A stretch of DNA of 18,438 nucleotides, from assembly GCA_026770585.1 (NCBI GenBank), contig MU646673.1, positions 217,834-236,271 of the forward strand, in the 5' to 3' direction. A model generated the notes under the pieces. It worked only from the letters and a program-made list of their open reading frames with translations, was not told the DNA's origin and did not search any database. Positions 11,026 to 17,000 of the stretch are shown piece by piece. How positions within the stretch are numbered: position 1 is the first letter of the stretch; each line of letters begins with the position of its first letter. The position numbers were made by a program, and so were the translations under genes. This DNA comes from Baffinella frigidus. Lineage: Eukaryota; Cryptophyceae; Cryptomonadales; Baffinellaceae.

Positions 11026-14000
11026 ATATATATATATGGAATACACACCTATCGGTTGGGTGTAAAGCAATGAGTATGTGCGCGCAGATGGAGTTATTCG
11101 TGTGCCTGCTCACCAACACGCCATACGGCGTTCGTCAACTTACTGATCCGTAGTGTTCTAAGTTGTCAACGTAACGTGCGTAGGTGGAGTTATTCGTGTG
11201 CCGGCACACGGCGTAGATCAACACAGGGGAGACGCGCGAGAAATTCGCGCCCTCCTGGATTCCACTCTGCAACACCCTGAGATTCCGCTGTGTAACACAC
11301 TGTTGGATCGCAGGTGGAGTTATTCGTGTGCCTGCACACGAACACGCCATGCAGCGTTCGTCAACTTACTGATCCGCAGTGTTCTAAGTTGTCAACGTAA
11401 CGTGCGTAGGTGGAGTTGTTCGTGTGCCGGCACACGGCGTTCGTCAACACAGGGGAGACGCGCGATAAATTCGCGCTCTCCTGGATTCCGCTCTGTAACA
11501 CCCTGGGATTCCGCTCTGTAACCACTCGAGGCTGGAAGAGGGGCTATTTTAAATGTGGGGTTGTTAATTTTATTACCAGTCACGGGCATGCTTGGTCACG
11601 TAGCTCAAATCATAACTTGAGCTACGTGACCAAATGCCCCTATTTGTATGAAAATTGCTATACATTTATTTTTCCCCCTTCACTTGTAAAAGAAGCTCTA
11701 TTTTAAAATAGTCGCATTTCTAGCCTCGAGTGGAACACCCTGGGATTCCGCTTATGTAAAACACTATTGGATCGCAGGTGGAGTTATTCGTGTGCCTGCA
11801 CACGGCGTTCGTGAACACAGGAGACACTCGCGAGCGGTTCCAGCGCGAGGAAATCGACTTCACCAGGTGCCCCTTCGAGAGAGTCATACGGAAGAAGAGA
11901 GAGTCATACAAGTCCATAACCTGTGAAGAGAGAGTCATACACGTCCATAACCTGTGCCGGGTCGGCGAATCTGGTTACTTCTTCTTCTTGTTCTGCCCCA
12001 TACACTCTACACGGGACTGTATCCCCAGAAAGGCGTCTGCCCGCATGCCTTGCCCTGCCGAATCGACTTCACGAGGTTCTTCTTCTTCTTCGTCTGCTTC
12101 CTCTTCGGCTTCGTCGTCTTCTTCTTCTTCTTCTTCTTCTTCTTCTTCTTTATTAACCTCGATACAGGTCCTAAATCAGGCCCTTTGGCCTTGAGTCGAG
12201 GGATACAATAGTCTATGAGCCTTAAGAAACGGGCCTGCCCTTACACCCTACACCGACCACCTAATCCCATGACCCCTTCTGGTATCCTCAACCGTAAACC
12301 CTGAACCCAAACTCCGAACCCTGAACACGAAAAACGAGACACGCGCGAGACTGCACAAGGTCGCAATACACCCTCAACCCTGGACCCGTAAACCTAAACT
12401 CAAACGCCTGACCCTGAATACGAAACACGAAATACGAAACGAAAATTTCCAGCGCGAGAAAATCTCATCTCAAGATGACTGAATCAGTTCTCTCATTAGC
12501 GTTTTCATTTAATTGGGAGGCCTAATTGAATTTACTATGCGCTAACTAATTTCTCCTATTCAACCACCTAATGAAAAGGAAGTGATTCAGTTATCTTCCG
12601 AGATGAAATCGACTTCACCAGACGAGCTGACCCCTAAGCCCAAAACCCAAAACCCGAAACCCTAACTCCTAACCACGTAACCTAAAAACGAACCCCTAAA
12701 CACGAAAAGAGGTTCCAACGCGAGGGAATAGGCTTCACTTTAGGTTTAGGGTTTAGGGTTTAGGGTTTAGGGTTTAGGGTTAGGGCCACTCCCTAGCCAT
12801 TCCTAAGTCCAACCACCTAGGAGCACCTAAACCCTATTCGTAAACCCTAAACTCTAAACCCTAAACCCTAAACCCTAAACCCTGCCAAACCCTAAACCCT
12901 AAACCCTAAACCCTAAACCCTAAACCCTGAAACCCACACCCTAAACCCCAAACCCCACACCCCAAACCCCAAACCCTAAACCCTAAACCCTAAACCCTAA
13001 ACCCTGAACCCTAAACCCCTAAACCCGAAACCAGGCCCGAGTCAGCGCGGGAGTTCGACTTCGGGCTATCGATGGAGCTGAGTTTCACGTCAGACACCCC
13101 CGCGCTCCTCGAATCCCTCCGGTGCGAATTTAGGGTTTCGGTGGTGACGTGCTCAGGATTTAGGGTAGCTCTTTGAGTCTCTCCGGTGCGTGTTTGGTGT
13201 TTACTCTTTGGGCGGTGTAGTGCTTAGGGTTTAGGGTTTAGGGTTGAGGGTTGAGGGTTGAGGGGTGAGGGTTGAGGGTTGAGGGTTTACTGACCCACGT
13301 CACTCCTGACACGCCCACGCTCCGCGAGTCCCTCCGGTGCGTGTTTAGGGTTGAGCGTTTGGGGTTTAGGGTGTAGGGTTCAGCACGAGAGTCCCGACTT
13401 CGGGTTATCGATGGAGCTGGGTTTCACGGCGGACACGCCCGAGATCCTCGAATGCCTCCGGTGCGAATTGTACCACACAGGGTTCATGGGGGGTCGTTTC
13501 TAGGGGGCCTGTTGCTCGCAGAGATACAAGCGCACGTCCCAGCTCCAAAGTTGACGGGTTCGTACCACAAACACAGCATGCCAACTTGCGAATAACCCGT
13601 CAAGCCGACCGAGGCAGAGCCACCACACAGCGGGAAACGGAGTAGTTTCCCATTCATGCGAATGGGAAACTACTCCGTTTCCTGCGCTGCGGTTTCTTCC
13701 CGGTTTAGTTTGAGGGGATTGATTCGATGTTGGCGCCGGAAGTTGACGAGCGGAGCCTAAGTTGACGGGCGGAGTCTCTGCTAAATTGACGCGGTAAGCT
13801 GCCGAGCGGAGCCTCTAAGTTGACAAGTGGAGCCTAAGTTGACGAGCGGAAGCGTAAGTTGACCAGCAGAAGCCTAAGTTGACAAGTGGAGCCTCGGCAG
13901 GTGGATCCGCAAGAAGATGATCGCCACGGGCACGCGCGAGAACTTCTCAGAGGTCGATATTTGCCCAAAAGTTGACGGATTTGTACCGCGAACCCAGCAC

Positions 14001-17000
14001 GTCAACTTTTGAATAGTCTGTCGAGCGCGAGAACTTCTCAGAGGTCTTTTTCGCGCAAAAGTTGACGGATTTGTACTGCGAACCCGGCATGTCAGCTTTT
14101 GAATAGTCTGTCGAGCGCGAAAACCTCTCAGAGGTCTCCCGAGCTCCCTCTATGTCGTCGTATATGTACGACTATTGACTTGTCCTAGCTCTGTTTCAAA
14201 GGCTGATTTGGTCTCAGCAGTTTTGTGAGCCCGGACTTGGTTTCGCCTGAAAGTTGACGAATTTGTACCGCGAACCCAGCATGTCAACTTGAGAATAGTC
14301 CGCGATAACCTCTCAGAGGTCTCTCCCCGATTTGACGATTTGATTTGATTTGCAGAGGCCACACAGCGGCCTTCCAACGTTTTTTTGGCCCAAATCGGGC
14401 CGTCTTTCCGTTACCTTGTCCGTAGGAACCCCCCTATCTCCCTACGGGTTGCCTACCGTAGGGTCCTTGGTTTTGTCGATTAGGGGTTATTCAAAATCCC
14501 TTCGAAGTCCACTGTGTGACCCGAATCGATGTGACTGTGTGTCGACTACGTGAATCCAATACTAATCCACTAGCGGTTTCCGCATCTGGTCGCCACGGAC
14601 AAGAATGAAACCATACCGAAAGTTGACACTTCAGTCCCAGAATTGTCAACTTTCGGTAGTGTTTGACTCTGTTCTGGGTGCGTAATAAACCCGGTTCATT
14701 TCAAAATCGGGTCGTACCACTGAGCAGCCACCGGGGACTTCACGGATACAGTCCATCTGGACGATTTGTACTAGAATCTTATCCATTGCTGTGGAATTCC
14801 AACCGACTTTCCCCCGGATATCCGGGGGAAAAGGAACTCGGCGCCTCCTAAGTGGTAAACCTTGGTCAAAACAGGGGAGCGTGATCATCGACGCAGGGAC
14901 AGTGTCGCGCGTCCTCTACTTCCTCGTCTCCGGAACCGTCAGTCAGGTACTCCTGAACCGTCAACTTTGGGCAAGATACTGAACCGTCAACTTTTGGCAT
15001 TGTTTCAATCGTGTAATGCTAAAAGTTGACGGTTCTGTTGGGCCGCTTGCCCAACAGATGCGAAAACTGATTTGGTGCTGTGGCTTCTGGTTGTCTTGTT
15101 TCTGGTGAGAGTTGAGGGCTGGTGAATTCGTGGGCATTTGTAGGCTAATGTGTGTGCGCGATATCCGGGGCTGATTCTTGCGTGATCAGGTAAACCCTAG
15201 GCCCCAAAGCCTAAACCCTGAACCCTAAACCCCAACCCTAAACCCTGAACCCTAAAGCCTAAACCCTAAACCCTAAACCCTAAACCCTAAACCCTAAACC
15301 CTAAACCCCAAACCCCAAAACCAAGACGCTAAACCCCAAACCCCAAACCCCAAACCCCAAACCCCAAACCCTAAACCTCAAACCCCAAACCCAAACCCCC
15401 AAACCCTAAACCCTAAGCCCCAAACCCCAACCCCCAAACCACAAACCAAAACCCCGAACCCCAAACCCCGAACCCTGAACTCTAAACCCCAAACCCTAAA
15501 TTCGGCAGCGTGTGGAGGAGATGGAAACCTCTGGCAAGGACAACAACTCTACGGTAAACCCTAAACCCTAAACCCTAAACCCCAAACCCTCACCTCCTAA
15601 ACCCTGAACCGCTTAACTCACCACCCCAAACCCCACCCCCTCACCCCCTAAACCCTGGACCGCTAAACTCACAATCCCAAACCCAACACCGTAACCGCCT
15701 AAACTATAAACCCCTAAACCGTAAACCCCCAACCCTAAAGTCCCTAAACCCTAAACTGCTTGACCATAGATCCTAACCCCTCACCCCCAACCCCTAACCC
15801 CCTAAAGCTCTAAACCTTAAACCCTAAACCCCAAACCCGCACCCCGCACATCCTAAACTAGACCGTAACCACCTACACCTGAACCCTAAACCCCCAAACC
15901 CTAAACCCTAACCCCCAACACCCTGAACCAGATGTTGGATCTTGCCCTAAACCATAACCCTTTCAACCCTGCACCCCCAAACCCCAGACCCCCAACCCCC
16001 TAACCCCCTAACAGGTGGATGAGTTGATCTTCCCCGGCTTCCCCGTTTTCGGATGTTGGATCGTACCCTGAACCGTAACCCCCGAGACCCTGAACCCCAA
16101 ACCCAAACCCCAAACCCCTAAACCCCAAACCCCTAACAGATGTTTGATCTGATCTTTCCAGGCGACGTTTTCGGGTGCGGGGCGTTTCTCACCCCCCCAA
16201 CCCCAAACCCCTCGACCCTAACCCCCGAAACCCGAAACCCCTACCAGGTGTTGGACCTGATCTTCCCGGGGGACGTGTTCGGGTGCGGGGCATTCCTGAT
16301 GGGGCTTCCAGAGATGTCCCACGTCGCCTCCTCCAACGTACGTCCCACACAGCTTCTCAGCAATTTCCGACTAGACATCTGGGTGAAATATCGGTCAATA
16401 GGGATTTTTTTGTACTGTACAGAGCCATTGTTAATTAGTAACACGATGCATGGACCGATCTGCTCCGATCAGTCAATAGTTTTTTTAGGATTTAGAGTTT
16501 AGGGTTTAGGGTGATTGACCGATCGGTCAACAGTTTTTTTTTAACTGTACAGAGCCATTGTTAATTAGTACCACGATGCATGGACCGATCTGCGCCGAAG
16601 GGGGGGGTGGATGCGGGGCATTCCTGATGGGGCTTCCAGAGATGTCCCACGTGGCCTCCTCCAACGTCTACACCCCAAACCCTCTGCGCCCTTTCTTGTA
16701 CAACCGTGTATACACATTATACCATCAGTGATAGCGTAAACCCTAAACCCTAGAACCGAAAGAATGGCGCCTCCTCAGACGTACGTCTCCCAGCTCTGCC
16801 CCAGTCGGGTTGACTGATCATTTCCCCCAGTCGGGTTGACTGATCGTTTGCCCCATTCAGGTTGACTGATCGTTTCCCCAAAAGCAGCGCTAGGTCTAGG
16901 CTCGACTTCGTCTAGGACCAGAAGCACGTAATTCGCGAGGCACCGTATATATGCGGTCCGGGGGGGTGCATTCGTGTTCATAACAGTGCATTCGTATACG

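Larger units (their letters stand above)
8389..11777 (+). other. Intron 10 (3.4 kb): repeats, MITEs and exon 11 copies
   Basis: Its 5' end (about 8412-8498) is shared with the 5' end of intron 17. A MITE (8534-8633), a scrap of exon 10 (8763-8801), an (ACCAGCAACCCGA)n minisatellite (8950-9155), mostly low-copy sequence (9160-9969), three MITEs, a (TA)n tract and at least five copies of exon 11 follow. No conserved gene was recognised on either strand. Confidence 0.6.
11867..13034 (+). other. Intron 11: exon 11 end scraps, MITE, (TTC)n, telomere-like DNA
   Basis: Scraps of the exon 11 end lie at about 12058-12077, 12447-12464 with 12607-12623, and 12713-12738. A (TTC)n tract belongs to a retroposon in reverse orientation. 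Degenerate telomere-like DNA occupies 12296-12440 and 12640-12710. A telomere-like inversion lies at 12739-12785, and CCCTAAA runs at 12826-13026. Confidence 0.7.
13122..13900 (+). other. Intron 12: exon 12 copies, reverse telomere-like DNA, hairpin, GTTGAC minisatellite
   Basis: It holds exon 12 copies at 13169-13185, 13295-13336 and 13384-13460. GGGTTTA/GGGTTGA repeats on the plus strand lie at 13223-13290 and around 13347-13380. A small CCACACAGCGG hairpin is at 13623-13692. The minisatellite runs from 13738 to the acceptor. Confidence 0.75.
13953..14874 (+). other. Intron 13: exon 13 end copies alternating with AAAAGTTGAC palindromes, two MITEs
   Basis: Copies of GCGCGAGAACTTCTCAGAG end at 14043, 14133 and 14318, each followed by GTCT. 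Between them lies a palindromic unit (about 13967-14010, 14057-14100, 14250-14290) with AAAGTTGACGGATTTGTACC and CATGTCAACTTTTGAATAGTC-like ends. The MITEs are at 14359-14519 and 14715-14857. A similar palindrome at 13549-13600 lies before exon 13. Confidence 0.75.

Noticed and set aside
11968-12160. Ser-rich or Phe/Leu-rich coding region
   Set aside because: It is a (TTC)n microsatellite, the tail of a reverse-oriented retroposon.
13901-14318. CRISPR-like array of spaced repeats
   Set aside because: Only three to four units, the repeats are exon ends plus palindromes of uneven spacing, and the gene context is eukaryotic.
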